A stretch of DNA of 64,000 nt from Haemonchus contortus (taxonomy: Eukaryota > Nematoda > Chromadorea > Rhabditida > Trichostrongylidae), in assembly GCA_000469685.2 (NCBI GenBank), contig LS997562.1, positions 34,666,215 through 34,730,214 on the forward strand, in the 5' to 3' direction. Shown here in pieces: positions 1-12,323 of this stretch. The notes below the pieces were generated by a model. It saw only the letters and a program-made list of their open reading frames with translations. It searched no databases and was not told the DNA's origin. The first letter of the stretch is position 1. Each line of letters starts with the position of its first letter. The position numbers and the translations under genes are program-made.

Positions 1-1802
1 TACCGATTGTGGGGAGGGCCATACTGATAAACACCGCTTGACAGTAGGTAGAGCAGTGTGGGCAGTCTGGTTATAGTCATTGCAATAAGTCGAAGATGTT
101 TGAAATTACTCGCAACAAAAAAGGAAAAACTGATGCCATAAATCACTGGAATGTGATTGTATGTATTTGTGTATAGGCTTGGCCCACTGCCATTTTTTTC
201 TTTACTATTGTTACGCTGATTTATTTTGGATAAGATGGAACAGCGCCAAAGCAAAAAAGTGCTTTTCTACAAAATAGCTATTAGTTGTCTTGTCGAATGC
301 AAGGCAGCGGTTCACTAAAATCAGCCTTCTTTAACTTTTAAAAAGTCAAGAGTCAGTTTTTTCTGATACGATCATTCAGATAACTTGGAAGACAGCTATT
401 GCTCCTCCTATTATCAAACGAAGCCCAAAAAAGGGTTCTGTAGGTTACCAAGAACCCGCAAAGGTTTTATCCGGGTAGGGGTCTTCTTTTGCGTTTGAAC
501 GAATATAGCCCACTAGATAAGCAGTTGATTTATTCTGGAGATTTTACATCTTTGAACTGGTTTTACTTTGTGAATTTTATTATTTATCATTTTTCATTTA
601 TTTTACACTATTTTTCTTTGATGATATACATATTTGGGCTTGAATCATACTGATGAGGTTTCCTTTTTTTGTTGTTTTGTTGATTGATGTTGTTTTGATG
701 CCATTTCTAGACATTATTTTCATCCAAAACTTTCAAAATTTCTTCTTACAAAACACAGCCACTTCAAATACGTATGGAAATCGTTCGAGAGTTTGATTGA
801 GGAGTAAAATCTTCCAAGCACCTTCGTATCAAGGACCTATTGGGTCTGCTTTGCAAGGGAAGAGCAAACTCAAAAGAAAAAGCGGTGTTGAGAGTATGGC
901 GTAGTCGCCCTTGTCAAGTCATATTTGTCATTCACTTTACTCAGCGGTACTTTGTTGAGAAACTAACTTGAAGAGAAGTTACCAACACCTCTTAACGCCG
1001 CATAAATTCGATGGCTGTCAAGGTCTTTTAAGTGCCACTCAAGCCTAACTCGCCAATAACAAAATAGAATACCACAAAGTGTTCACACTATGTAGAAGAC
1101 GTCGGAAAAAGTGAGATCTAGGCACTGGGCCGGCGAACAGCAGCGATATTGATCTCAAGGTTGGGTTCCGCCGACGCGGAACAGAAATAAAAACTGCAAA
1201 AATGTTTCAGAGAGGTTTAGGTAGAGACTTTACAGCAATATAGAGTTCATTTAGCCGGTTTCCTGACAACTATGAATTTTCATCAAAAATACTCGGAGAC
1301 AGGTTTTGAAGGGAAACTTTCTGGTACAGGTTTTTCCACTTGACAAGTCTGTTTAGTTGGCATTGGTATAGAAAGAAATTGATGGTGTGAGACAAAATGA
1401 CTTGAGTGAGAGCAAAGCGGCGGATGTCCGTGGTGGAAAGAGGTGGTGAAGAGGGAGCGGGGAAAATAGCCAGTTCTCTCAAGTTATTTGGAGTAATTAT
1501 AGCAAGAACCAGTGCCGAATAAGTGCCGCCACGCTAGCGTAGCTGAGGTGGTGCAGAGCGATGGTGCCCGAACTGAGGGCACAAAAGTAAAACGAGTTAC
1601 AGGCACAAATAGCATGAAAAACTCGGAAACCAGCATCCGAGCTCTGACATAAAGTAGGCGAGAACGCGATGTGAATTGACATCGATCATTGGACTTTTTA
1701 TGATCCCCCACCAAGAGTTGAAAGGGCGGCTGTAAGATTCATGGAACGCTTTTTGAACTTTCTTTTCTTTCTCTACTGGTTCATATTTGAAAAATAGGCC
1801 AA
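1..1802. other. No gene recognised
   Basis: The open frames are short and lack splice context or protein-like composition. AT-rich low-complexity sequence occurs at about 530-740. No RNA gene or repeat family member was recognised. Confidence 0.5.
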
Positions 1803-2080
1803 ACAGGAAAAGGTCTTGGCGTTTTAGCAGTGCCGGTCTGGGACACGCCCTACATTTGACTTCCATCTAGAACGTAGTGGAATGGTATGTGCCCTGTACT
1901 TGCGGTGGCTTACGGTGACCAAATGAGGTACAAGTCGGTGCTTTTGTCCTCTCTGGCGAGTCTGTTACCTATGACCGAAATCGGGAGATGGATGACTTGA
2001 TTGGCCGGGGCAGAAATGGACCTAGGAGTTGATCCTTGGGCCATGCGCCTCAAGCATCACTTGCCGCGACATCACCTCTA
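1803..2080 (-). mobile_element. tRNA-derived SINE, near full length, diverged
   Basis: Read on the minus strand, the copy has a decayed tRNA-like head at 2030-2080, with a B-box-like GGATCAACTCC. The family core follows (GAGGACAAAAGCACCGACTT, then a TTGGTCACCG block). The copy ends with GGAAGTCAAATGTAGGGCG and a stretch corresponding to AACGCCAAGACCTTTTCC. It matches the copies at 7381-7685 and 62228-62530 block by block. Confidence 0.75.
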
Positions 2081-4864
2081 TCGTCCTATATTTCATAGTA
2101 CATATATGCTGGTTCGAGCACCTTTTGTCTCCCATAATTCTGTGTTAGTATCACAGGTATCGCCGGGGTGCTACTAGCTCCAGGAAGTCGAAAAACGACC
2201 TGAACATCAGTTTGTGGAAGCAATTATGAGAACTCCGGTCATCCTGGTCCATCCATCATCTCTTTTTCACCGCCCTTCAACTGCTCTTCTCACTTCCCAA
2301 CTGCCAGTTGAAAAAGGATTGTTGTAGAAAATCTGGATCCTTCATGAGTGAGCCTTAGTGATGTTTGCTCTGAAGGTCTGCATGTAAAAGTTTAGCTGTC
2401 AGGCTCCTCTCAGAGACAGGGGAATGAAAGAGAAAGTAAGTCATCAAAACCGAAAGGAGCCAGCCAGGTGGACCGGAAACGGTCGCAAGTATTGTAAGAA
2501 GGGAACAAGACATTTTTTTGTCCTGATCCATCTCTAACTCATTTAAAATAATATTTTCAAGGGAAACACCTAATTTCCGTGTCGCGTTGACTAAATTTGA
2601 TCTCAGTGCCATGAAAAACAATTAGAACAACTGAAACAACAACAAAAATTGACTAAATAAAAATCATCTAAGTCAAGAAAAAGGAGAAGTTCTTCCGCTG
2701 TGATAACGCCACAGGTGGAATACTCGACCTGTCAGAAGGCGCTGTAATTACATAAAAAAGAAATAATGACAGTAAAGCAAAGTACGGGAGGGTAAAGAAT
2801 TTCCGGCAGTTACACTGTGAACATTATCTAGATGTAGTCCCTTTTGAGGGGCAATTTTAGAGTCCCTATGTCAAGAAAACGATTATTCTGCTTGAATGCA
2901 TACAAATTGCCTGTAATATGTAGTAATGCCAACAAGTCTTGTTGTAATAGGATGATCCATTTCGTTTTCATTCGAAAGAAGACAAAAACCCGAAATTTAA
3001 CATTCCCGACAGTGGAACTTTTCTTTTTTCATGTCGCTTTGGTGCTTGCCGACGGTTTTTTGATCGGCCCAAGGTCAAGTGATTTTCAAAAACGCTAAGG
3101 ATGTAATCTTCTCGAAAAAACACGGTAGCTGCCGATCATCCGCTTGAGTCAAAGCTAAAGTTCATAAATATACAGTAATTCGAGACAGTCAGGCATGTTT
3201 CTTCCGGAATGTAAAGACCTTTTGACCCCTCTCCCCTCCCCTACCCATCCACCATTGGCCAAGAGCCCTTGTTAATCGGGAAACTGTTTTTGACTAGGTA
3301 AAGTATTACCAATTACGGTACCTTGTATTTGGAATGGTGCCCTTCGGTTATAGCCAGTGGTCAGTATTTTTTTGAGAGTATTTTGAAAAGTTACCCAGAC
3401 ATTCAACCCATCAGAATCGTTAGGGGAATGGTACTGGCCAGGTTAGGGAGACAGCAATTGACTGTTTATGATGATGGTGGTTATAGTTGTCAGAACAAGT
3501 ATTTGAAGACAATGGTAGAAAACAATGAATGATGATCGATTACAATTGGCAGATGATCGGAACCAGATCAACAGTTCGGCATCGGAGCGACGACCTTAGA
3601 TGGGGCAATTAACGGTGAGAAACTGTATGGGACAGGGTGGGGCGTCAGCAACTAGTAAAGGAACCAGTATGGTTTTACAAATGAATTGAACAAGGGCAAA
3701 AAATCCAACACACTGGGTTTTGTAATCATTAGGATCACCTTGGAGGAATTCCATTGCAATCCTCGAATGAAGGTGTTTGATCATCAATTACCGTGGCTTA
3801 TTCGATGATCAGATTACCGCTCTGTCCTTTCTCTGTTCCCACTACCGTCGCCGGGACGAAGTTGTAGGAAGTCTTTCTAACCCACCCCTATCCGGGACAC
3901 CACGACCAATGAATGCAACGTGTGTTGTTCAATCCAATGTAATACTGGGCCATATAGTTGAGCGGATCTGTTCATACAGAGTGCCCCTCTCGGATGAATC
4001 CCCTAAGCATCTCCTCACCTTACTCCTGAACTACCATCAAACTTAACTGCTTGACATAAATATCAACAAATAGAATGATTAAGTAAGATGCTTCTCATAA
4101 CTCGAACGAAGGGAAAGAAGAAAAGTCAATGGTGGATCCAAATGGAGGCCTTAAGGGACACTGTCACTTCGAATGTACTCTGTCATAAAAAGAAGTTCCA
4201 GATGGCAGTTTGAGCGCCTTCAAACATCACTGTGCGATTCGAGCACAGTTGCTGTACATACTTGTGTGACCTCATTCAAATGAGATACTCTTTAATACAT
4301 CCAATTTGACGCGGATGTCATAGTTTGATTGCCCTCCTGAAGAGGCCAACTCGATTTCCATTCAATCTGTACTTGCGTATCTGTCTCAGGTATAATTATA
4401 AAGCCTTGACAAAAATTATACAGACTAGTTGGAGCCCCTGAGATGTGTGACCAATTGTAACTTACAAGTCTGTTTTGGATACCGTGAACTACCTCCGGCC
4501 TATACCGAAGTGTAACATGCCGTTGGACTAGGATGAATCACAAATGTGGCATTTGTCTTCTAGACAATGGCGAAGGTGACAAGATCAAAACTTTTTCCGG
4601 CGGAACCTGTACCATTTTTGCAAGACTTGTCAAAGTTTTGATGAGATCAAATGGTATTCGAACGTTACCTAAACAGATGACACAATCAATTCAGTATTTA
4701 ATTGTTAGTGTTTAGTAGAAAGCCTCAGTCGGAGGTCGTCGAGGTTGTGCCGTGAAATCTACATTCACTGACGCTCATAGTCGTTTGAACTCCTATGTTT
4801 CTTAGCAGCTCTTTCTTTGTCAGGAATTGTTCAAAATTTACTCAGAATAACCAACCCTTCAGTC
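2081..4864. other. No gene recognised
   Basis: There is one 88-codon open frame on the minus strand (2355-2621), but it has no recognisable domain or convincing splice sites. Nothing else can be supported. Confidence 0.45.
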
Positions 4865-5012
4865 CCCTCGGGGTCGACTCGTCAGGGAGGATAAAAGCGC
4901 TGGACTTATATGTAGATTGGTCACCACAATTTATAGTATAGGCCACATATGCAATCACAACGCCACCCCGATTCTGAATGAAAGTCGAATGAAGGGATCA
5001 TTTCAGACAAAG
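4865..5012 (+). mobile_element. SINE fragment, head missing
   Basis: The core begins at CTCGTCAGGGAGGATAAAAG and continues through TTGGTCACCAC, GTATAGGCCACA, CGATTCTGAATG and AAGTCGAATG. The tRNA-like head and the extreme 3' end are absent, so the copy is truncated at both ends. Confidence 0.75.
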
Positions 5013-5522
5013 GATTCCCTTCATTCCTTATTCCTTTCAATTTCTGAACGCTCAAAATTTTTGTTTTACTAGACGCTTGTTTTTCTTTTTTAACTTCCTC
5101 TTCAACGCGCTTCGTACGATATACACTTAAAAACATTTATTTATGAAAAAAACCTATACACGAATCATAAATCGTCAAACATCAGACCCGTTTCGGGTTA
5201 ACCGCACCAATGCACTCATATAAATTTGTTGTCTCATGAAAAACCAGTTACAATGTAAGAGAAAAAAACGTTGCAATTATTCTGTACTAAGTAGAGCAAT
5301 AGAATAGAAAACTAAATTGGTTCGAGTATATCAATCAGATACTACTTTTCTCCAATGAGTGCCTGATTTCGATCGCTGTTGCTCTGTAATTGATCATTGG
5401 TCGGCACCGCCACAAAGCCATCCTTTGCTTTCTTTGGAGTGAATGCCGAGAAGAACTGGAATCAGAAAAATCGGCCCGGATTGAATAGCTTTTCAAAAAA
5501 AATCCAGTTCCAAAGAAAATAA
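5013..5522. other. No gene recognised
   Basis: AT-rich spacer between two SINE copies in opposite orientation. Nothing else was identified. Confidence 0.45.
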
Positions 5523-5795
5523 ATGAAAGGATAATGTCCGTGGTTTCAATCGATCCCCTTCTTGCGGTGGCCCTCGCATTCGACTTCCGTTCAGGATCAT
5601 AGTGGCACTTGAATGGATATTTGGCTTGTACAGTTACTTGTGGTGGTCAGTCGATGTACTAGTTCAGACTTTTACCCTCCTAGACAAGTCAGACCACCGA
5701 CCCCTATTGGATGGAAGGCTTGGATGGCCTGGCTCAGTATCGAGCCGGAATTCGAACTAAGAGCCATGAGTATGCCGCTACCACGACCAGAACTC
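5523..5795 (-). mobile_element. tRNA-derived SINE, near full length
   Basis: The minus-strand reading starts with a tRNA-like head whose B box reads AGTTCGAATTCC, close to the GGTTCGANTCC consensus. The GGGTAAAAG-type core and the GTCGAATG block follow, and a 3' end with GACATTATCC corresponds to the family AAAGACTTTATCC. An 85-codon open frame on the opposite strand (5613-5870) lies largely in this repeat and is not a gene. Confidence 0.75.
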
Positions 5796-6123
5796 CGCTT
5801 TCCTCGAGAAATGAGAAAGAATAAAAAGATTCACAAGGTCCAATGTCAAGACGTGGGAAACCTAAAATAGTGAAAGAATGATGGGGTGAAAGAGGCTTCT
5901 TACGGCTCAAATCTCAGAAAGAGAATTGTTCCGATGGCCCCAGCTGACAAAGCTATTCATTATGAGTGAGAGTACAAAGTAGCAAGGATTAGTCAACCAA
6001 AGAGGAAGTACATCCCATAGGTATCCTCGACATTATCATCGACTTGTCAATTCTATTTTACTGGTCCATAGCAAAGAGGGCTACCCAGCGATCCCTCTTT
6101 GGATATTCGTAAAGTTGTTTCCC
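5796..6123. other. 3' flank of the GPCR gene
   Basis: Short spacer downstream of the GPCR stop codon. No clear AATAAA polyadenylation signal is visible on the minus strand directly after the stop, so the 3' UTR end cannot be placed. Confidence 0.4.
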
Positions 6124-9100
6124 CTATTTTTCTGTTGTCAAGTATTGAATAAATAGAATAAATAAAACAAATAATTTTCTACGCACCGTTTTATTGCACG
6201 GTTTAGTGATCGGTGCGCCACTATGATTCTCGCTGGACTGTGGGCAACACATACTGAACGTGTGCAGGAACTCCCTAGAATGGAAATTAACTCGTTTACC
6301 TCAAACTTATGATTACTAAATAGTATTTTCGAAAAAATCCTTCTAGGCTCACCTTCTGAATACATGAGACATCAGAGCACATAGAACGAAATTAACGGCG
6401 CTATTGATAAGCGAAAGCAAATCGAAAAAGTTCCCAAGAGGAACGGTAATGAACATCATACGAGGGTTGATGCCTGAAATCATACATTCTTAGAGATGAG
6501 TAACTAATTGATTGATAGATAATTAGATTGATTGATTGATTGATCATTGATTGACTGATTGATTGGAAGCTAACTTTGGCCTTACAACTGAAATTTATAA
6601 GATCCACGGCATCATCGGGGTGCCTTAATTTGTCGGGCGATTCCCAGAAACGACATAAGGAATGGGTCTTTTTCAAGTGAGACAAGAACCTACTATTTGT
6701 GCTGTACCGTACCCAGTCTCGTTTCTCACCAGAAATTGGAGCAATTGAGAAAAAAACCCCACCCAACTCAGTTGTATCTTGTTTCTAGGAGTTTTTCCTG
6801 GGGAAACTAGGAAATTTGAGTAGCCAATGGGAAAGAAGAGTCAATCGAGAGCACACCTAGCGTCCAAGACCCAGAAAAAATCCAAAGGTGGGGAAAAAGT
6901 TAAGATGATATTCGAGCCGCACATACATTTGTAGGTAATTGTAAAGTAGCAAAGACATAACGCCGTTATAATCACCTAACCGAATTATGACGTCAAACTT
7001 ACAGCCTAGTCACGTTTAAGCTCAAGTTTCGATCTTACTCATGTGAAACTCACCGACAGCAAGGCCAAGAATCCCCTGAGGCAGTTCAGTGATCAAAAAC
7101 ACAGCAACAATTCCCGTCAACATAGCGGTTGTTCGTTCAGCCTAAAATGTTGTGCTTACCTCCATGACTCTTTAACTTTGACTTGATAAGTAAGTCAGTT
7201 GGCATAGGTACTTACCTGAGAATTCCCAGTGGGGACACCTCCACAAAGCCGCAATCGTCTTTCACGTGCTTCGATGAGCATTCGTACAAGTAGTGTCATG
7301 AAGACCGTCAAAAGGACACATGGCACCAATTTCAGCACACAGGCTGAAAAATGTCATAAAATGAGCCATGCTCATTTAAAGGGATGAGGGATAAGGTCTT
7401 TAGGCGTTCATCGATCCAATCTGATGGATGCGCCATGCATTCGACTTTTATTCACAATCGTAATGGCGTGTTGAATGCGTGGGTAGCCTATACAATAACT
7501 TTTGGTGACCAGCCGATGTCTAAGTCAGCGCTTTTACCCATCTGAACGAGTCTGGTACAAGTTAGCTTACCCCGGAGTGTTGGAAAGCATGGTTGCCCTA
7601 AGCGGATATCGGCACGGGATTGGAACCCGTGACCATGCGTTTGTAATGGCGCGCCACTTGCCACTGTACCACCTCGGTACGAGCCGCGAGCAGGTATAAA
7701 TGAAAAAGGAGTACAGGGAAAACTGACCAGCAACCCAGAAGTTGATCCGTTCCCATTGGCAATTCCACCACGTAGGTTGTACAAGATCGTATCTGTAGAT
7801 AGTATCGGATTCGTCCCATGATGCATGATACTTGGTCTCTAGGCAACTTCCAGGTACTGGCATCTCTTTCACAAATTTAATCTGAAAAAATATTAAATAA
7901 TCAGAGTTTCCCACTTTTTCTTGGCTTTTGTAGTTTCTTTTTTTTTGACGATATGACGACGCTAAGACTATCTTTCCGGCATATGAGGTCCTCATTCTAT
8001 GAGATAGAATTAGTGCTTGATCAATGAATCAATTTCTAAATTTTCCTCTCGATTTTAAAATACCACAGAAATTTTAAGTTTGACATTTTTTCGCAAATTT
8101 GCATTTTATTAAGTTTTAAAACTCCTGCTGTAAATACGTAAAGTGCAAACACACAAATCAGTAAAAATAACTGCTAAATAAAGTTGTTCAAGAGGTTATG
8201 AAGGAAGTATTTACAGTTCAAACACCCATACAACGCTTTCGCGGTTTTGAACAAATATTTAGTGAACTGCTGCGGCTCTTCCAAGGAGGATTTGTCATTC
8301 TTCATTAATATAGCAAGGAGCTTATTTTCTTCTGACAATGAGGTTTATTCAAAACAGCCTCGCTTCAGTTCATACGAAAGAAAGTGCGCGAACTTTTGTA
8401 AATTGTTTATTTTTAAGGACAATTAGCTGCACATTGCGAAACGGAAAACATTACGAAACCTCCTCTGCTCGTTTATCGAAAAAACAATGGTTCCTGCAAA
8501 GCATTGCTTACATTTAGAGAGCTCCCTCTTGAATTTTGAAATAAGCCGAATGTCTAAATGTTTTGAACAACAACGGGCTAACTGGCCGGATTGAAACTTT
8601 CCCTGTAAAGGAGGGTCCAAAATAGTTGGCTTTCGCACATGGCCATCTTAACCTTAACTGTATCTACTTTTGTTCTTCGTATCTCCATAACTGCATATTG
8701 TCTACACAATACCCGTCCTGTCCGTCCATTTTAGGAAATAAAGAGGATAGTCCCGATTGCCTCAACAGAGAACGGTCGAGACACCCTAGTCTTTTTTCTT
8801 CTGCGTGAACCTTACCGTAGTTGACAAAAACTTTGTGGGTACTAAACTATTGTACTTTTCAATCACTGTAAGGGACTTACACCTACTATAAATCTAACTG
8901 GGGCCGACTGCTCCATTATACATTATAATTCGGTGAGTAATATCTAATTTGCTGTCATCATTTCAGTAGAATTTTTTGCAATTTTGTTCTTTACGAATAC
9001 ATAGCTTGAAGGCAAAGGTGCTTATGGCGACTTTGGGCGACACTCCACCCTACTTGTCATGAGGAGAATTTGATGTGCTTCCTACTGGTTTCGAAAGAAT

Positions 9101-12100
9101 TCTATGTTGTTATGAAAGTGTATCGTATTCCCATATTCATGACCTTGAGTCGTCTTCGTCTTGTTCCCTTTCTTTTAAGTTTTGTAGTCTGATATCGATG
9201 TGTGATGAGCGATGTTCTGTTTTCTTTACGGTTTGCATGTAATCAGTACTGCCAATGACGATCGAATGCCTCGTTTTATGCTTCGATAACTTTTCAGTTA
9301 CCCGATGCTCATTAAATTAAAATGCTGTGCGCATGTCAAGGAGGCTGACTAACGGTCATTGATACTTTACAGATTACTTTGTATTCGTTAGAAAAGTGGA
9401 ATGGAAATTCACTCACTCTATAGCGAAGCATGTTCGGTAGACTCCCGATAAGAGCGATCACCGCTCCGACAATGATCGCTACACAGGCTGCCGGATAGCC
9501 ATTGCATGGAGGCAGACGACTATGAGCATGACTTCCTCGATAAAGAACCAGATACCTGTAAGAGGCCATATGACCACTGAGGCCAGTCTGTTTCAAGTCA
9601 GTGGGGCTTTACCGACGACAGCGTACCTCATTACTGCCATATTTACCGTAAACCATAAACTGGCACTGTGTACAAATACGGAAAACATGGCATAGAATCG
9701 CGTGTATATCATCCAAACGTGTGAGAAGAACCATGGATGACAAAATTCCACCTAAAATGAGCTTAAATTAGAAAAATCTCTTTTTTGTGTGGGAATGATA
9801 CATCTAAATAGTAAGGGTGTACATTTACATAAATATTCATTCGTTTCTTCATAAATCCATTTTACTCATGAGTCATGCCTGTTCTTGGCTTTTTAATTTC
9901 CATTTTTATAGAAAAAGTTTGTCCAAAAGATTCACAAGAGCCTGTAGAATAACTGCTATAACTGTCGACCAACTATTATAAAATTATTGCAGCTTGAGGT
10001 TATAATTGTTAACAAATTACTTATATGTATGACAAATAGTTGGTCAATATCTATGAAATCTATTGACTTTTTCAAGTCTGATGAACAGAGCCGAGCCACA
10101 GCCGAGTAGAAACCAGTAACTACCAAAATCATCGACTCGGGGCTTTTTTTTTTTGGAGTTTCGTTCTAGGAAGGGTAGCTTCATTTGGAGAGTCGTCAAT
10201 TCGGAATAGTTTGCTCGTACAAGAATCGGAGTGTAAGAAGCAAAACCTAAGAACTAGTGCAATTCAGGGGAGAATCTCTTTCTCGGAATTACGAAGTTCG
10301 ATAATAACTCAGTTCCTGCAGAGGATTATGACGATTGATGAGGTGAAAGGGGTTTTTCAGTCTCATACTGTTGATTTTTATTTTCGTTAAGTCCGAGATC
10401 AGGAATCATCGTTCGAAAACTGATTACAGAGTAATAAAGCTGACACCGGCATGATTCTAGGAATTCCATTCCTATGAGGGCCAGACTTATCTTAATTTTC
10501 GAAGATGTTTTTTGTTCTGATGCTTCTATCACATGTTCGTTGCGGGTATGCAATAAACAAAAGAATAAATAAAGAAAGGTTCATTTCAGACGAAGAGGAA
10601 AGTTTGAAAGGGTAGGATTGGTAACTGGCTGTACAAGTTTTAGTTCAAGTCTTTTGTCAGTCAAGAACTTTCTCTGCGATTCTGACCGCGAAGTGAAGCT
10701 TACAGACAATTCCCAAACTTTTGAGCCACAACAATCATTTTATCCTCATTTATAGGGTCAGGAGAAAGTGCTAATGTTCAGGTACTGGGAATCCTGGAGC
10801 CCTTCATCAAGTTTGGCACTCAAAATCATGGATTACTGTACTGGAAAAAATCGGGATATCAATTTTTGTCCACAGGGTATGTTTAGCGAATGAAGTTATT
10901 TTGAAGGATTTCCTCCGGTTTCAATGCTGATTTCAGTTTATGGATAGGTCAGAGGCAGTGGCTGACAGGTCCTGAAAGCCAACCCTCCGATTAACGAATT
11001 TTTCTGCTAATGAAGGGTCCAAGTATTCTCCATGGGAAGTATTGTTTTGTTTATGCTGTTTTCGATTCGATTCTAAGAAAGAAGGCTAAAAAGGTTTCAA
11101 CCCACATGTTTGAAGAGCAAGTAGGTTGCCATGAGTGTCGCATCACAAATAGCAATACATATCAAAAACAAGTTGAACGGTGATCGCCGCATTGCCGGTC
11201 TGAAAATATTAATTACTATTTGGAGAAGTTTGTTTATTGTGATTGTGATAAAGTTGACTTTATTATATTTTTACACTGTGTGAATTCCAACTAAGCCCTT
11301 ATTGTAGATGCAATTGAACGGAGACACAGGTTGACTTCCAAAAATTTCGAAAAACAAAAAAGGCACTGCTAATCTAGCACCTAATTTACAAATGTAAACT
11401 TGGAATTTAAGCCGAAGTTCAAAATGTTCAAAATTAAAATATAATACGATCCCGTTCTTTATAAAATAGTCTTTTGGGAGATCAACCTGTAGCCGCAGTC
11501 TGAACCTTAACTGCGGTCCATCCGCCCTATCTAGGTTTCTGAGCCTCAAACATCTGTTTTGACCCCAGAAAGAACTAGTTGAACACGGAAACGATAGCCT
11601 TTCTTACATGACTTGGTTTAGGATAATCAAATTGAAAGCTTTTTTATTCCAAACTTGACAGGCTTGTTTTTCTGAGAGAAGAAGGAAGCCTTGAGTTGAC
11701 TACTGATCAACTGGCTTACGTCATTGTATAAACCAAAAGGATCGAGTGGGAGTCTGCTTGTATATAAAAGCTTGGGACGTGGCGTATCCCAGAGAGATTG
11801 GCTTACATGGAGTATTTTCTTCTAAAAAGGCAGGATTTTGCTAACATAAGCTCTTAAAGCTAATTTCTTGCTACGTAGCGGCAATAAAATCAAACGATGC
11901 CCAAAAAACGCTTTTTCAACTATGTACTCAGTCAGTTTGAAGCCTCATTATAGCAAGGAAATAATCGTTAAAATATAAGCAAAATTCTAAAAAACCAGCC
12001 CATTATGAATACTGTAAAGTGAATAGATTATCTCAAGCCTTTAAAACCCCTCATGAAGTTGATAGGCTGAATACAATTGGTAGCGAGTCGCTTATGGCTG

Positions 12101-12323
12101 GATTCAATTCTAATACATGATCGTTTGTTTACGATTATTATTATACCATACTGTAATGACTACGGTAGAGCACTTACCGTAATAAAACGACGACAATGGC
12201 GATATTGGCGAATACACCGACTACGCATAGAAATACGTAAAGATATGAATGGATCTGGGAGAATACGTTGGTGAATGGAGCCAGAATCTGTAAGAACGTC
12301 TGGTTAGGTCCGCAGTCGAGCAT
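6124..12323 (-). CDS. DMSR/myosuppressin-type neuropeptide GPCR, nine coding exons
   Basis: Predicted rhodopsin-class G protein-coupled receptor for a FMRFamide-like or myosuppressin-like peptide, acting in the plasma membrane of neurons or their targets. Coding exons on the minus strand: 12178-12323, 11106-11199, 9627-9751, 9417-9555, 7728-7881, 7216-7343, 7054-7141, 6353-6473, 6124-6274. They total 1146 bp, 381 residues plus TAG, and all junctions keep phase. Seen: N-glycosylation site NQT at 7-9; TM1 with N40; RPAMRRSPFNL at 49-59; TM2 with D68; C84 and C209 as the likely extracellular disulfide; MRY (121-123) in place of DRY; TM4 to P162; LVPC (225-228) in TM5; AERTTAML and LITELPQGIL (263-287) in TM6; NFFDLLSLINSAVNF (306-320) in TM7 instead of NPxxY; tail starting FRREFLHTF. 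These are hallmarks of the nematode DMSR group. The ATG at 12323 gives a short extracellular N-terminus. The last 19 residues are hydrophobic, and a possible donor at AACG|GTGCGT leaves an alternative tail open. The exact orthologue is not assigned. Confidence 0.88.
6474..7053 (-). other. GPCR intron 7 with ATTG microsatellite
   Basis: Intron 7 lies between the TM6 exon (donor GTGAGT) and the TM7 exon (acceptor GATTTCAG). The TM7 exon was found by reading through this intron. It carries an ATTG tetranucleotide tract near its acceptor end (6506-6566). Confidence 0.7.
6506..6566. repeat. (ATTG)n microsatellite
   Basis: Imperfect ATTG/TGAT tetranucleotide repeats interrupted by ATAG, CATT and ACTG variants, inside intron 7 of the GPCR gene, about 30 bp from the TM7 exon acceptor. 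Confidence 0.9.
7381..7685 (-). mobile_element. Full-length tRNA-derived SINE inside GPCR intron 5
   Basis: This is the best preserved copy, in the same orientation as the GPCR gene. On the minus strand the head contains an A box TGGTACAGTGG (7661-7671) that fits TRGYNNARNGG exactly. About 33 bp later comes a B box GGTTCCAATCC (7617-7627) with one mismatch. The core follows (GGGTAAAAGCGCTGACTT, CATCGGCTGGTCACC, GTATAGGCTACCCACGCATT, AAGTCGAATGCATGGCGCAT) and the copy ends AAAGACCTTATCCCTCATCC. It occupies about 305 of the 384 bp of intron 5 (7344-7727). Confidence 0.85.
7882..9416 (-). other. GPCR intron 4, no recognisable feature inside
   Basis: About 1.5 kb between the TM4 exon (donor AGA|GTGAGT) and the second extracellular loop exon (acceptor TTTTTTCAG). 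It is A/T-rich near 8030-8200. No SINE core, tRNA-like head or coding exon was recognised in it. Confidence 0.55.
9752..11199 (-). other. GPCR exon 2 and intron 2
   Basis: Exon 2 (11106-11199) encodes the first intracellular loop and TM2, ending KH before a GTGGGT donor. Intron 2 (9752-11105) has no internal gene that I can see; open frames in it have no protein-like features. It ends in CATTTTAG immediately before VEFCHPWFF of exon 3. Confidence 0.7.

Noticed and set aside
7488..7995. Several overlapping 65-142-codon frames
   Set aside because: They are GPCR exon 5 read through into intron 5, or frames across the SINE in that intron.
9556..9626. Alternative donor GTAAAG at 9615 for GPCR exon 3, keeping MRYAVVG
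   Set aside because: Its phase does not fit any acceptor into the TM4 exon. The donor AG|GTACGC at 9626 joins in phase to give MRYLVLY, matching the family pattern.
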